Below the pieces are notes generated by a model. It saw nothing but the letters and a program-made list of their open reading frames with translations. It was not told the origin of the DNA and ran no database searches. Below, piece by piece: positions 8,826-17,721 of a stretch of DNA of 35,965 nucleotides. A program made the translations under genes and the position numbers. The first letter of the stretch is position 1; each line of letters starts with the position of its first letter. Source of the DNA: a virus; IMG/VR virus record IMGVR_UViG_3300025128_000148, positions 1 through 35,965 of that record; one strand, 5' to 3'.

Positions 8826-11812
8826 TGGCTGAACAAGGTGTATTTAGTTTAAAGCAAAGCTATCCTACAATGAATATACAAAACACATTTGGTATACCAG
8901 CAGATGTGTTAGTAAATATTTTTGGTGAAAATGATATTAAAATACAAGTTCCTGACATTAATAATTTTCTAAATCCCGATCAAGTAGGAACGCAGAAATT
9001 TGAAGACGATAAAAAATTGTTGTTGAACCTAATCAACAACATAAGAAAACAAAACAATATTAGTGAACAACCTGTTGAAACCTACAGTGAAGATCAAATT
9101 GCAGAAATAAAAGCATTAAAACAAGCACAATTAGAACAAGAACAGTATAGAGCATATGTAGAAGATCCTTTACGTGAAAAAAACAGAGTGTGGAGAGAAA
9201 AATTAGAAGCCGATAAAAGAAACTGGGCAACCTTTTTACCTAAAGATTTTACTTTTGGTATAGGAGGTCAAGGCAGAGAAGATCTTGAATTAGGTGTAGA
9301 CGAAGTTCTTAACTATTTTGGTGATAGTTTTATGGGTTTACAAAACACCACCATGAAATTTTATCCTGAAGTAAACAAACAAAATGTTAGTATAGCAGGT
9401 GATTTTTTAAGTTTACTACCTTTATACTTCTTAGATAGAAATAAATTACTAAAAGGATTAACAGACCCTAAAAACAATCCAGTTGCTTCTGGCACAGTAG
9501 CCACAACTGCTGGCCTGGGAGCTTACACTGCAGCTACAGCTTATGATGGTTACAATGCTATTATTAGAGAATTAGAGGGTTTACCTGATCCAGAGCTATC
9601 TAATGATCCAAGAGTAGAAAATTTAATTCATGCTAGAAACGCCATGATATTTAGTGGCGGTGCCGCGGCATTAGATCCTGTTTTTAAAATGATGAAAGGT
9701 CTTACACGCTGGACGTATGGTGTGCAAAAAGGAACAAACGCAGAGTATCTTGCACAACTAGCTATCCAGCAAAAGATACCTTTTGGTATTGCTAATGTCA
9801 CAGAGAGATCTTGGGCAAAATGGTTTGGTAAAGTAGTAGGTGTGTTCCCTTTGATTGGAACAGATCTTCGTGCTAATCGTGCGAATATTCTTTGGTACAG
9901 TGATAAAAGAGTGATGGAGAGTCTCAATGAACTTGCACCAATGGCTACTGTCATGGATGCAGGTGCTTTGTTAACTGATGCGGCACAAAAGAAATTTGAC
10001 AAGTTTGCAGGTATATCTGCTTTTATGTACGATGATTTTGCAGCTAAAGCAAAGGCTCTTGATGATGCCATACCATTAGGAACTAATCAATATGGTATGT
10101 CTGTAAAACAAGGTTATATACCTTCTTTCAGAGTGAAAGCGTTAGCTAAAAACTACATTGAAGAATTAGGTAGGGGTAAAATTCCACTAGAAAGAGGAGG
10201 AATGGAGTTTATTCCAGGTAGGCCAAATCAACTAGGTGGATTCGAAGATTTATCTAAGTTCGAAAACTTGCTTTTAGCAATGGGAGATTTACCTGATTAT
10301 CTAAACGCTACACAATTTAGAGCTTTACAAAAACAATTTAATCAAGCTTGGGGAGAATATTCATCTAAATTTGGTGTTAAACAAGTAGATGACATGGCTA
10401 CACAAGCTAGGTATTTCAAAAAAGCTATGGAGCAAGGTTTTAATGACGTCAACGAGTGGAGAGTAATTACAGGGCAAGGTGGTGAAGCCGATCCAGTTAT
10501 TATGGAACAAATGGCTTTAGTAAAAAAATCACTAATAAGAGCGAATGAAATATTTGGTTTTGGCGCTAATACATACAAAAGTCCTGTTGCAAAAATGTTT
10601 CAACAAGTTGATCAAAATATGTTTTTACAAGGTAGTCTTCCTATGGAGGGTTACATCTATCCTGATCAATTAGCTAACACAGTCTTTGATGCTTTTTTTA
10701 GAAATCCAAGTGCAATGGCTCTGAAAGACTTATCTGACATTATAACAAGAAACAAAGCAAACCCTGGTAAAGATCCTTACAATGTTTCAGCGAGAGCATT
10801 CTTAGGAGACTTGTGGGAGAGATCAAGTCAACCTATTGCCTACAATAGAAAAACAGGTGCGGTTGAGTTTGGTAAGACCGATCTAACACAAAGAGTTAAT
10901 TTAACAGGTGGCGGTGAGTTTGGTATTAGCTTTAATCAAAAAGATATTGTTACTGTCAATGTTTTTGATCCTGCAAGATTTAGACAAACTTTAAAACTAG
11001 ATTCCGATCAAGGTCAACAATTCATGATTGAGTTGTATGCTAACACCTTAGGTAAAGATGGAAAACTTCTTGGACAAGCAGGAGGTAAAGCTGCGGTCAA
11101 AGATTTAATGAATTTATTGAAGATTGCTGAAATAGGATATGCTAATAAGATCGCAGAGACATCTCAGTTCGTAGCACGTAGAGCGGGTCTTGCAGGTATA
11201 TCTGGTATTACAGGTGCATTCTTAGCAACAGGAGGAGGCATGAGTCCTTTAACTGGAGTTGGTATTGCCCTACTAGCAAAACATCAAGCAAAAATTTTAT
11301 CGAGTCCAGACGCTCTTAAATATATGGTTACAACTGTAGATGACACCATAGATATGAAAATTAGAAGAGCCAATTATAGTAAACTAGCAAGATTTATATA
11401 CGATGATCCAGACAATGAAAAGATTAAAGGACTTAACTTAGATGATCCTGAGGAAGTCATGCAGTATATCTTTACAAATGAATTTACCAGATCTTCTCAG
11501 CCTGAAGCAGCAGGACCTTCGATAGAAGATCAAACAACAGATCCTGCTCCTGCGCCAGCACCAGCGGCAGTAGACAATCAACAAATGTCTAGTAACATGT
11601 CTAACGAATTAATAACCAAACCAAAGAACAAGTTTGTTGCAAGTAATGTATCCAGTCCTTTCAGACCCGTGGGCGGAGGCACAACATTCTCTCCCGCTAA
11701 ACGTGCAGCTCTAGCTAGTGGTGACTTATATGGAGCCATTGCAACTGCTAAAAAGGGTGGTAGTATAAACAAGCAAGGCATCATGTACTTTGCAGGAAGG
11801 AGGAGACCGTAA
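8825..11812 (+). CDS. Largest internal virion protein, 995 aa
   Basis: A 995-residue protein, the longest in the window. It is largely alpha-helical with hydrophobic glycine/alanine segments (about 218-240, GTVATTAGLGAYTAATAYDG; about 770-800, AGISGITGAFLATGGGMSPL) that could be membrane-interacting. The C-terminus has a low-complexity linker (PAPAPAPAA) followed by SPFRPVGGGTTFSPAKR and AKKGGSINKQGIMYFAGRR. Length, helicity and position just before the lysis genes match the large ejection protein of podoviruses (T7 gp16 position), but the lytic transglycosylase motif of gp16 is not visible. Overlaps both neighbours by one base. Confidence 0.65.
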   Translation: MAEQGVFSLKQSYPTMNIQNTFGIPADVLVNIFGENDIKIQVPDINNFLNPDQVGTQKFEDDKKLLLNLINNIRKQNNISEQPVETYSEDQIAEIKALKQAQLEQEQYRAYVEDPLREKNRVWREKLEADKRNWATFLPKDFTFGIGGQGREDLELGVDEVLNYFGDSFMGLQNTTMKFYPEVNKQNVSIAGDFLSLLPLYFLDRNKLLKGLTDPKNNPVASGTVATTAGLGAYTAATAYDGYNAIIRELEGLPDPELSNDPRVENLIHARNAMIFSGGAAALDPVFKMMKGLTRWTYGVQKGTNAEYLAQLAIQQKIPFGIANVTERSWAKWFGKVVGVFPLIGTDLRANRANILWYSDKRVMESLNELAPMATVMDAGALLTDAAQKKFDKFAGISAFMYDDFAAKAKALDDAIPLGTNQYGMSVKQGYIPSFRVKALAKNYIEELGRGKIPLERGGMEFIPGRPNQLGGFEDLSKFENLLLAMGDLPDYLNATQFRALQKQFNQAWGEYSSKFGVKQVDDMATQARYFKKAMEQGFNDVNEWRVITGQGGEADPVIMEQMALVKKSLIRANEIFGFGANTYKSPVAKMFQQVDQNMFLQGSLPMEGYIYPDQLANTVFDAFFRNPSAMALKDLSDIITRNKANPGKDPYNVSARAFLGDLWERSSQPIAYNRKTGAVEFGKTDLTQRVNLTGGGEFGISFNQKDIVTVNVFDPARFRQTLKLDSDQGQQFMIELYANTLGKDGKLLGQAGGKAAVKDLMNLLKIAEIGYANKIAETSQFVARRAGLAGISGITGAFLATGGGMSPLTGVGIALLAKHQAKILSSPDALKYMVTTVDDTIDMKIRRANYSKLARFIYDDPDNEKIKGLNLDDPEEVMQYIFTNEFTRSSQPEAAGPSIEDQTTDPAPAPAPAAVDNQQMSSNMSNELITKPKNKFVASNVSSPFRPVGGGTTFSPAKRAALASGDLYGAIATAKKGGSINKQGIMYFAGRRRP

Positions 11813-13800
11813 TGACAAAAATTCAAAGATTATATGTTGGAGGTAGAGCTGAGATAGGCACTGATACTAAAAAAACAGGTGGAGGTCGTTCAACAACAGG
11901 ATTTCAAGGTTATACTGGTGGTAATAGGTCCTCTTCTGATCGACAAAAAGATATCGGTAAAATAATGAAAGAAATGCGTGAGAATAAAGATTTTAAAGAA
12001 GAACGCAAAGAATTTGAAAGTAAAAAAGAAAATCAAAATGAAAATAGACAACAGCAAGAGGTAAAAGGAGCACAAACTACTGAGTTTCTTGATGATTTAA
12101 AAGAGGCATATAAAGCAGGATTATTTACAGGTGGTACAAAGACCAAAGCATTCATGGATAAATATAACCTTGATGCTAGTGATATTGTTAAGTTAAGAGT
12201 TGGTATAGATCAAGGACTAGGAACTGTAATTTCATCTTCAGATCGAAGTAAAATTGGTGGTAATGTTTTATCTGATCTTGTAGGAGATCTACGTCAAGAG
12301 GGTATTTTAAGAAATTTTGGAACACCTAGTGGAAAAGTATTTAAAACTGCACAGGACGTTTTTGAACCAGGCATGAAAAAAAGCAATATATTTTTGCCTT
12401 ATGAAGATCCAAAAAATATTTTTCAAGAAGGTGCAAACTTAGCTACTCAATATAATCCTTTTGTAAACATAGTTTCTGGAATTTTTGGTAGTGGTCCTGC
12501 TCAAAGAGCCACATATTTTGGCAACCTAAAAGGTCTTGAAGGAGAGGAGCTTGATAACTTTGCAGCGGCTGTAGCTAATGATCGTAATTTATACAATCAA
12601 CTGATGTCTACTCCTGAGATGCAAGATTATCAATTAAACGAGTTTAGAGCTGAAGCTAACAGAAATATGGTAGCTAGAAAAAGTGACCCTGATCCGATAT
12701 CAGGTGAGCAAGGAGGAGGAGAAGGTGACGATGGATCAGATGATGGAACCACGGACCCCGGATCATCTTATACACCAGTACCACAAAACACTTACACATT
12801 CTTTGATCCTAACCTTGGTAGATACAGATCAGGAACCTACGATGAGTATCTACAATACGTAACTGCTAAAGACGGTGGTATTATACAATTAGAGAATGGT
12901 GGAGAAACAGAAGAAGAAAAGTTTGTAAAAGAAAATAAAATTGTAAATTTAAGAAACATCTTAGAGTTTATTCGTCAAAATAAAGAAATGCCCGTGACTA
13001 CTGAGGATCAAAAGAAAGTTCAAGATGAAACCAGTAAACTACTAGGTGACATGTTGAAAGAGCGTTTTACAGATATGGAGGGTATCACAGGACTAACAGT
13101 ACGATCAGGAGATGCTGTAAAAACGGCAGAAGAAGATCAACCTGCTAGAGGTATATTAAACATAGAGGTTCCTTCTGATTCAGGACCAGCTCTACGAGAA
13201 GATCTTGGTTTAATGGGTAAGATTAAAGATTCTGGTATGTCATTGTTAATGGAAGCATTAAGAAAATCAGATATATCTACAGGATCTGCAAATCAATTTA
13301 TAGAAGAAGCATTAAATAATTTTGTAGCTGCAGGTGTCATACCACCTAATACAAGCTATGATCAACTCACAGATCCTTTTAAAGATTTAGTCACTAGAGA
13401 AGCAGCTATGATAGCTAACTCTATGGCACAAAATATAAGTTATATTCCAGATTATGAGGATATGGAATCAATGCAAATGAAAAACAGATCTTTTCCAATA
13501 ATTAGGAATGAAGGACCTATATCAAGTGAACCTGATATTACTTCTATACCTGGAGCCGATAGAGTATTACCTGGATCTTACATGGAAGAAGTAGAATTGC
13601 CTGCTAGAATACTTAGAGGTAAAGAAGGAGATGAAAGTATGATTAGAAGATCAACTTCAACTGTAGAGCCTACCATGTACGAAGTAGCAGACGGTGGTAT
13701 TATTGGTTTGAAAGATGGTGGCATGAATGATATGATGCAAGCTGACAGCTTAATGTTCAGAGATCCTTCTGATGAAGGACAATGGGAGTATAATGTTTAA
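11812..13800 (+). CDS. Virion-operon protein with DGGII motifs, 662 aa
   Basis: A 662-residue hydrophilic protein. The first 90 residues are extremely charged and glycine-rich (GGRSTTGFQGYTGG; ENKDFKEERKEFESKKENQ). A central acidic linker (GGGEGDDGSDDGTTDPG, about 303-319) separates two parts. The motif AKDGGIIQLENGG (about 353-365) reappears as VADGGIIGLKDGG near the C-terminus (about 629-641). Similar GG-containing motifs occur in the neighbouring virion proteins. No enzyme signature. Probably the last gene of the virion block; its 3' end overlaps the next gene by eight bases. Confidence 0.6.
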   Translation: MTKIQRLYVGGRAEIGTDTKKTGGGRSTTGFQGYTGGNRSSSDRQKDIGKIMKEMRENKDFKEERKEFESKKENQNENRQQQEVKGAQTTEFLDDLKEAYKAGLFTGGTKTKAFMDKYNLDASDIVKLRVGIDQGLGTVISSSDRSKIGGNVLSDLVGDLRQEGILRNFGTPSGKVFKTAQDVFEPGMKKSNIFLPYEDPKNIFQEGANLATQYNPFVNIVSGIFGSGPAQRATYFGNLKGLEGEELDNFAAAVANDRNLYNQLMSTPEMQDYQLNEFRAEANRNMVARKSDPDPISGEQGGGEGDDGSDDGTTDPGSSYTPVPQNTYTFFDPNLGRYRSGTYDEYLQYVTAKDGGIIQLENGGETEEEKFVKENKIVNLRNILEFIRQNKEMPVTTEDQKKVQDETSKLLGDMLKERFTDMEGITGLTVRSGDAVKTAEEDQPARGILNIEVPSDSGPALREDLGLMGKIKDSGMSLLMEALRKSDISTGSANQFIEEALNNFVAAGVIPPNTSYDQLTDPFKDLVTREAAMIANSMAQNISYIPDYEDMESMQMKNRSFPIIRNEGPISSEPDITSIPGADRVLPGSYMEEVELPARILRGKEGDESMIRRSTSTVEPTMYEVADGGIIGLKDGGMNDMMQADSLMFRDPSDEGQWEYNV

Positions 13801-14020
13801 ATTCAACAGTAAAGATGCTATTTGGTTAGCAGGTATCGTTCTCAGCTTTGGTATAACCTGGGGTATGTGGAGCGAGCGCTTAAATGCTGTAGAACAGAAA
13901 GCCAATAGTGTTGCAAAAATGCAACAGGACATCGCTGTTATCAAGGCTCAACTTCAGTCTATGGATGATAAAATGGCCTGGATGGAAGAGTTTTTAATCA
14001 AGAATTACAAGGAGTATTAG
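13793..14020 (+). CDS. Small membrane protein with coiled coil, holin-like candidate
   Basis: A 75-residue protein: one transmembrane helix (IWLAGIVLSFGITWGMW, about residues 10-26), then a short coiled coil (NAVEQKANSVAKMQQDIAVI and on to about residue 68). I chose the ATG at 13793 because GGGAG lies five bases before it; a start 21 bases upstream lacks a ribosome site. It sits immediately before the lysozyme gene, the usual place of a holin or signal-anchor lysis protein. One TM plus coiled coil is also common in phage spacer or antiholin proteins, so holin is only a proposal. Confidence 0.65.
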   Translation: MFKFNSKDAIWLAGIVLSFGITWGMWSERLNAVEQKANSVAKMQQDIAVIKAQLQSMDDKMAWMEEFLIKNYKEY

Positions 14021-14022
14021 AA

Positions 14023-14460
14023 ATGGATATGGAAAGACTTTTGGCTTCGGTACGTCACAACGAAGGCTATAGAAATAAAGTATATTTAGACACACTAGGA
14101 AAAAGAACTGTGGGGGTAGGGCACCTCTGCGTTGAAGATTTTTGGGAAGATGACAAGGAATATGAAGAGTCATTTTTAATGGAAATATTAGAAAAGGATT
14201 TAGAGAACGCCATATCAGGCGCAGAAGAGTTATTGGGTGAATACACAGTCCATGATCAATGTAAGGAACTGATCGTAGAGATGGTTTTTCAGCTTGGAAA
14301 AACAGGCGTCAGTAAGTTTCGCAACATGTGGGCAGCACTAAAAGATAAAACACCACCAGATTACAAGACAGCGGCTCTAGAAATGCTCGATTCGAAGTGG
14401 GCCAAACAGACCCCGAACCGGGCAAAACGCATGTCAGATACAATGGCTAGTTTAGGATAG
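14023..14460 (+). CDS. Endolysin, T4-type lysozyme (glycoside hydrolase family 24)
   Basis: A 145-residue muramidase that would cleave the glycan strands of peptidoglycan at the end of infection. The T4-lysozyme pattern is clear: NEGYRNKVYLDTLGKRTVGVGH at residues 13-34 gives the catalytic Glu14, with Asp23 and Thr29 in place of T4 Asp20 and Thr26. The C-terminal KWAKQTPNRAKRM (about 126-138) matches the T4 helix WYNQTPNRAKR, and MVFQLGKTGVSKF (about 87-99) also matches. Slightly shorter than T4 lysozyme (164 aa). It has no signal peptide, so it needs a holin. AGGAG lies eight bases before the ATG. Confidence 0.95.
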   Translation: MDMERLLASVRHNEGYRNKVYLDTLGKRTVGVGHLCVEDFWEDDKEYEESFLMEILEKDLENAISGAEELLGEYTVHDQCKELIVEMVFQLGKTGVSKFRNMWAALKDKTPPDYKTAALEMLDSKWAKQTPNRAKRMSDTMASLG

Positions 14461-14469
14461 GAGGACGTT

Positions 14470-14505
14470 ATGTGTGAATGTTGTGGTGGCGGATGCGGTA
14501 GATAA
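14470..14505 (+). CDS. Cys-rich leader micro-ORF, 11 aa
   Basis: The best ribosome site in the neighbourhood (AGGAGG at 14459-14464) sits five bases before an ATG that opens an 11-codon frame, MCECCGGGCGR, ending TAA one base before the ATG of the next gene (TAA-A-ATG). Four of eleven residues are cysteine. It may be a leader peptide whose termination feeds reinitiation at 14507, or a real micro-protein. The alternative is that the ribosome site serves GTG 14474 in the other frame, with nine-base spacing. Confidence 0.4.
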   Translation: MCECCGGGCGR

Positions 14506-14506
14506 A

Positions 14507-15076
14507 ATGAAACAAAATTGGTACATGTGGTTATGTTCTATAATTTTAATCACATGTGTTCTAATAATAGGCTTTCAAAAAAAATCTTACGCTGAAACAA
14601 ATACGGTGTCGAGTACGGTTGTAACCAATTCGACACCACCTACGGCCAATGCACCCTCTATAATCAACTCGAACAGTGATATTTGTAAAGTTGGTGTAGG
14701 CGCCAGTGTGCAAAATAATGTCGTTGGTGTAGCCACAGGTGTAGTTATTGACGATGAGCTGTGTCAAAAATTAAAGTTAAGTCGATCTATGTATGCCTAC
14801 GGCATGAAGGTCGCGGCAGTATCTATACTATGTCAAGATGCTCGTGTCTGGGATGCAATGACTGATGCTGGGACTCCGTGCCCTGCACGAGGTTCTATCG
14901 GTGCTGAGGCAGCTCAATACTGGACTGATAATCCAGATGAAATTCCAGACGGTAGTAAATACAAAACAGAATATGTACAGGCGTCAAAACCTGTTGAGGG
15001 AGAGTTTACCGATGCACAAAATGTTGCTCTATTTAAAACTTTGTTTATTCTTACTACTGGTCTCCTTTTATTCTAA
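14507..15076 (+). CDS. Exported conserved protein of marine phages, 189 aa
   Basis: From ATG 14507 the protein begins MKQNWYMWLCSIILITCVLI, a good signal peptide with a likely signal peptidase I site after SYA (about residue 28). The mature part starts with a Ser/Thr/Pro-rich linker (VSSTVVTNSTPPTANAPS) and a compact domain with conserved-looking cysteines (SDICKVGVG, DELCQKLKLS, SILCQDARVWDAM, GTPCPARG), which could form disulfides in the periplasm. I recall this domain in many uncultured marine phages; its function is unknown. A GTG at 14474 would add 11 residues ahead of the signal peptide and is less likely. The 3' end overlaps the next gene by 65 bases. Confidence 0.7.
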   Translation: MKQNWYMWLCSIILITCVLIIGFQKKSYAETNTVSSTVVTNSTPPTANAPSIINSNSDICKVGVGASVQNNVVGVATGVVIDDELCQKLKLSRSMYAYGMKVAAVSILCQDARVWDAMTDAGTPCPARGSIGAEAAQYWTDNPDEIPDGSKYKTEYVQASKPVEGEFTDAQNVALFKTLFILTTGLLLF

Positions 15077-16472
15077 AGCTAATACTTGCTTACCTGATGT
15101 GGAGGGTCTTTGTACGCCAGGAGTTACAATCACAGAAGAAGAAAGTATTGTTATAACTGAAGAAGATAAAGGTACAGAAATAATCACAACCACGACTACT
15201 ACTACGACAACCACTACCACGACTGTTACTAATGAAGACTCAGGAGATATTTTAGATGGTTCTAATGGTTATGTTGGAACAGGAGATGAGGGAGATATGG
15301 ATATAGACTGGGGTGGACAAGGCTCTGCTAGTATGCCTAGTGGTTCTGGTTGTTATGCCTTAGGCACAGATAAGTGTGCACAGATTACAGGATCTGGCAA
15401 TAGCACTTCAACCATGGGTGTGTCTGGAATGGGCACCACCTTTATCATACAAAACATTGACATTTCTGATTTAGAAATAGATAAAGGTGGCCAGGTTCAA
15501 TACACAATTGAAGTAGATAAAAGAGATGCTCAAGATAGAATATACATGCACGTTACAGGATATAATGGAACTAGTTCAGTCTTTTCAGGCACTGACATCT
15601 TGTCTGAGTCTGGAATATCATCCGGCTACCAGTCTTATAACGGGTCTTTCGATTTCAGTGGTGTATTAAACAAGATTACCGTTGAAGTGGGTGGTCGAGA
15701 TATAAACCTGGCTATCGGACCCCTGTTTGATGATGTTACGGTCAATGTGTTTTACAATGTTATCAATACTATCATTACGCAACAGATAACTAGTGTTGAA
15801 GAAATATACTATCTAGATCTCTTTGACCCCACAGAACTAGATTTTGTAGAGGAAGTATTTGAATTAAACGATGTTGTGGTGGATGATGCAGGTGATATAG
15901 ACTTTGCACCAATAGAATCACAGCCTGAAGAAATATCATATGAAACTGTGGAGCTAGAAATAGCAGAGTTAAATATAGATATACCTGAGCCTGAGGTAGA
16001 AGTTGTTCAAGTTGAGAGTGAAATAGAAGCAGAGATTGAGTTAGAAATGGAGGAGATTGAAGTAGTAGAACCTGAACCAGAGGAAACTACAGAAGAACCT
16101 CAAGAAGAATCACAGGAACCAGAACAAGAAACACCGAAAACAGTACAAAAAGAAGAAGATCCAGAAGAAACGGTAGAAGAAGAGAAATCATCAGAACCTA
16201 AGGTATCAGAGAAAGAGAAAGCTGCCACAAAAATAGTCAAAAAAATTGATGATAAAGAGAGGTATGATGAAGCAGCTCAGATGAAAACATTGATTGTTAT
16301 GCAAATATTAGGTAATACTAAGACATTCTTTGAGACACAATCTACGATTGTAGATACAGATGTTAATGAATATTTAAACAAGACAATAGAAGATCAATAT
16401 GGTATTCTATTTGACATGGCTCAAGGCCAGACTATGAACAGGATGGTAAACCAACAATATGGCACAAATTGA
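15012..16472 (+). CDS. Exported Thr-run / Glu-Pro-rich protein, 486 aa
   Basis: I place the start at ATG 15012 because it gives a signal peptide (MHKMLLYLKLCLFLLLVSFY, cleavage near SKA, about residue 23). An upstream in-frame ATG at 14865 would be internal to the previous gene. After the signal comes a run of 13 threonines, then a beta-rich domain (about 80-270; FIIQNIDISDLEIDKGGQVQ, GRDINLAIGPLFDDVTVNVF), a very acidic Glu/Pro/Val linker (about 320-430) and a helical C-terminus (about 440-486). The beta domain is a family I associate with marine podoviruses. It follows the lysozyme and another exported protein, so an envelope role late in infection (lysis or surface modification) is possible, not shown. 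Confidence 0.7.
   Translation: MHKMLLYLKLCLFLLLVSFYSKANTCLPDVEGLCTPGVTITEEESIVITEEDKGTEIITTTTTTTTTTTTTVTNEDSGDILDGSNGYVGTGDEGDMDIDWGGQGSASMPSGSGCYALGTDKCAQITGSGNSTSTMGVSGMGTTFIIQNIDISDLEIDKGGQVQYTIEVDKRDAQDRIYMHVTGYNGTSSVFSGTDILSESGISSGYQSYNGSFDFSGVLNKITVEVGGRDINLAIGPLFDDVTVNVFYNVINTIITQQITSVEEIYYLDLFDPTELDFVEEVFELNDVVVDDAGDIDFAPIESQPEEISYETVELEIAELNIDIPEPEVEVVQVESEIEAEIELEMEEIEVVEPEPEETTEEPQEESQEPEQETPKTVQKEEDPEETVEEEKSSEPKVSEKEKAATKIVKKIDDKERYDEAAQMKTLIVMQILGNTKTFFETQSTIVDTDVNEYLNKTIEDQYGILFDMAQGQTMNRMVNQQYGTN
15182..15228 (+). repeat. ACN trinucleotide run encoding poly-threonine
   Basis: About 15 consecutive ACN codons (ACA, ACC, ACG, ACT mixed) just after the signal peptide of the exported 486-aa protein. 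The codons vary while threonine is kept, which argues for selection on the protein (a flexible, possibly modified linker) and not for a slipped simple-sequence repeat. Confidence 0.8.
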
Positions 16473-16971
16473 ATATGGCGGAATTAAGATATCAGGTGGT
16501 AAAATATTTATTGTACTGTCTTTGCTTGGCACCTTGGGTGGTGCTGCTTGGACAGGCTTTACATTTTACTCCGACTATCTTTCAATGAAAGAAAAGATTT
16601 TGCTCTATACTGAGCCTGACCTTTCTGGATTTGATAAAAAAATATCTCTAGTAGAGTCAGAAACAAATGCACAAATGGAGATTGTCTTACAAAAAGTTGA
16701 TGGTTTGAAGAGTGAGCTTGATATAGTTTTAGAAGAAATAAACCTTATCTCACAAGTAAGTCGAGAACTTAAAGACGATCTTAAAACAGATCTTCGTAAT
16801 ATGGAACAAGATGTTCGTCACATTACTGAGATTGTCAATGATGTAGAAGACAGACAAAAAGAAGACTCAAGAGAGATTATGGATGAAATAAAAATGATTG
16901 AAAAAAATCTTGAATTGAGTGTAGATAAAGCTTTAAATAATCCTTTATCAGGTATGAGTGCCAAAGACTAA
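16459..16971 (+). CDS. Membrane-anchored coiled-coil protein, 170 aa
   Basis: A 170-residue protein with one N-terminal transmembrane helix (IFIVLSLLGTLGGAAWTGFT, about residues 16-35) followed by about 120 residues of charged coiled coil (from SLVESETNAQMEIVLQKV to the end). PDLSGFDKKI (about 53-62) links the two. It overlaps the previous gene by 14 bases. Topology N-in/C-out or the reverse is not determined; a spanin-like or holin-accessory role is suggested by position after the lysozyme and exported proteins. It ends in a 24-base convergent overlap with the minus-strand operon. Confidence 0.65.
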   Translation: MAQIEYGGIKISGGKIFIVLSLLGTLGGAAWTGFTFYSDYLSMKEKILLYTEPDLSGFDKKISLVESETNAQMEIVLQKVDGLKSELDIVLEEINLISQVSRELKDDLKTDLRNMEQDVRHITEIVNDVEDRQKEDSREIMDEIKMIEKNLELSVDKALNNPLSGMSAKD

Positions 16972-17721
16972 ATCAAAGTATTTTTGTTGATTATCATTTA
17001 GATCCGCTAAGTTTTTAATACCACTATCATTACTACAAAGTTGATTGTATATCTCTTTGTCTTTACACCAATTTCTACCTGTCCAAAACTCAAATCCATC
17101 GTATTTTGACTTATACTTACTGCTATTTTCATAGCTATAGGAGAAGTAATAATACTTGTAATTTTGATCTATGCAGTATTTTATCTCGTATAAAGTAGCA
17201 TAGGTTCCCATACCTAACTTGTCATTTTCATAATCCCAAGCAAACTGACCTGTCATAAAGTGATCGCCTTCCATCATCGCTTCAGTAAAAGCAATAGGTC
17301 TCTCTTTGTAATAGTATACAAAATACTTCCAATCAATAGGATCATCACGCATAAACTCTTCACTTTCCCTCTCATGATTTACTTCGTAATAATTTTTGTG
17401 TTGTATATATCTTTTGTAAATCTCAGCTATATCATCTTCTAAATGCCAAGGTAATTTATCGTATGTAGATACATAAATATCTTTTTTATTTAAAGTATAC
17501 TTTTGTTTTTTTGAGAATGTAAAGTCCGATAGCTGCAGTCTACTGGACCTGGCGTTAAGCCAGGTTATGTGATTTATCTTGGTGTAATACCAAGACAGGG
17601 GTAACCAGCCATTATTAAAAGCATAATCATACTCACTCTTATCAAACTCTGCTAAGGGTAGACTATAAAGTAAATCGTAGTGTGTTAATTTACCTGTGAT
17701 ATGATCAAAGAATATTTTCAC
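16948..17721 (-). CDS. Arginyl-tRNA-protein transferase-like (ATE/Bpt, GNAT-fold) protein
   Basis: A 257-residue protein that resembles bacterial/eukaryotic aminoacyl-tRNA-protein transferases. The N-terminal third has the order NNGWLPLSWYYT (about 36-47), W-x-NARSSRLQLSDFTFSKKQKY (about 54-75), matching the family pattern of a GW...Y segment then a basic RxxRLxxxxFxxSxxQ stretch. The C-terminal third, LGMGTYATLYEIKYCIDQNY KYYYFSYSYENSSKYKSKYDG (about 169-209), matches the GNAT-like LGTY...EI.W....YY.LGY.I....KM.YK core. The cysteine pair that binds an Fe-S cluster or metal near the N-terminus in known enzymes is not seen. Known members attach Arg or Leu to N-terminal Asp/Glu to make a degron. 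Overlaps its upstream neighbour by four bases (ATGA). Confidence 0.55.
   Translation of the reverse strand: MKIFFDHITGKLTHYDLLYSLPLAEFDKSEYDYAFNNGWLPLSWYYTKINHITWLNARSSRLQLSDFTFSKKQKYTLNKKDIYVSTYDKLPWHLEDDIAEIYKRYIQHKNYYEVNHERESEEFMRDDPIDWKYFVYYYKERPIAFTEAMMEGDHFMTGQFAWDYENDKLGMGTYATLYEIKYCIDQNYKYYYFSYSYENSSKYKSKYDGFEFWTGRNWCKDKEIYNQLCSNDSGIKNLADLNDNQQKYFDLVFGTHT

Noticed and set aside
9628-10071. 147-codon open frame on the minus strand
   Set aside because: Antisense to the 995-aa virion gene; composition mirrors the sense codons and no ribosome site is present.
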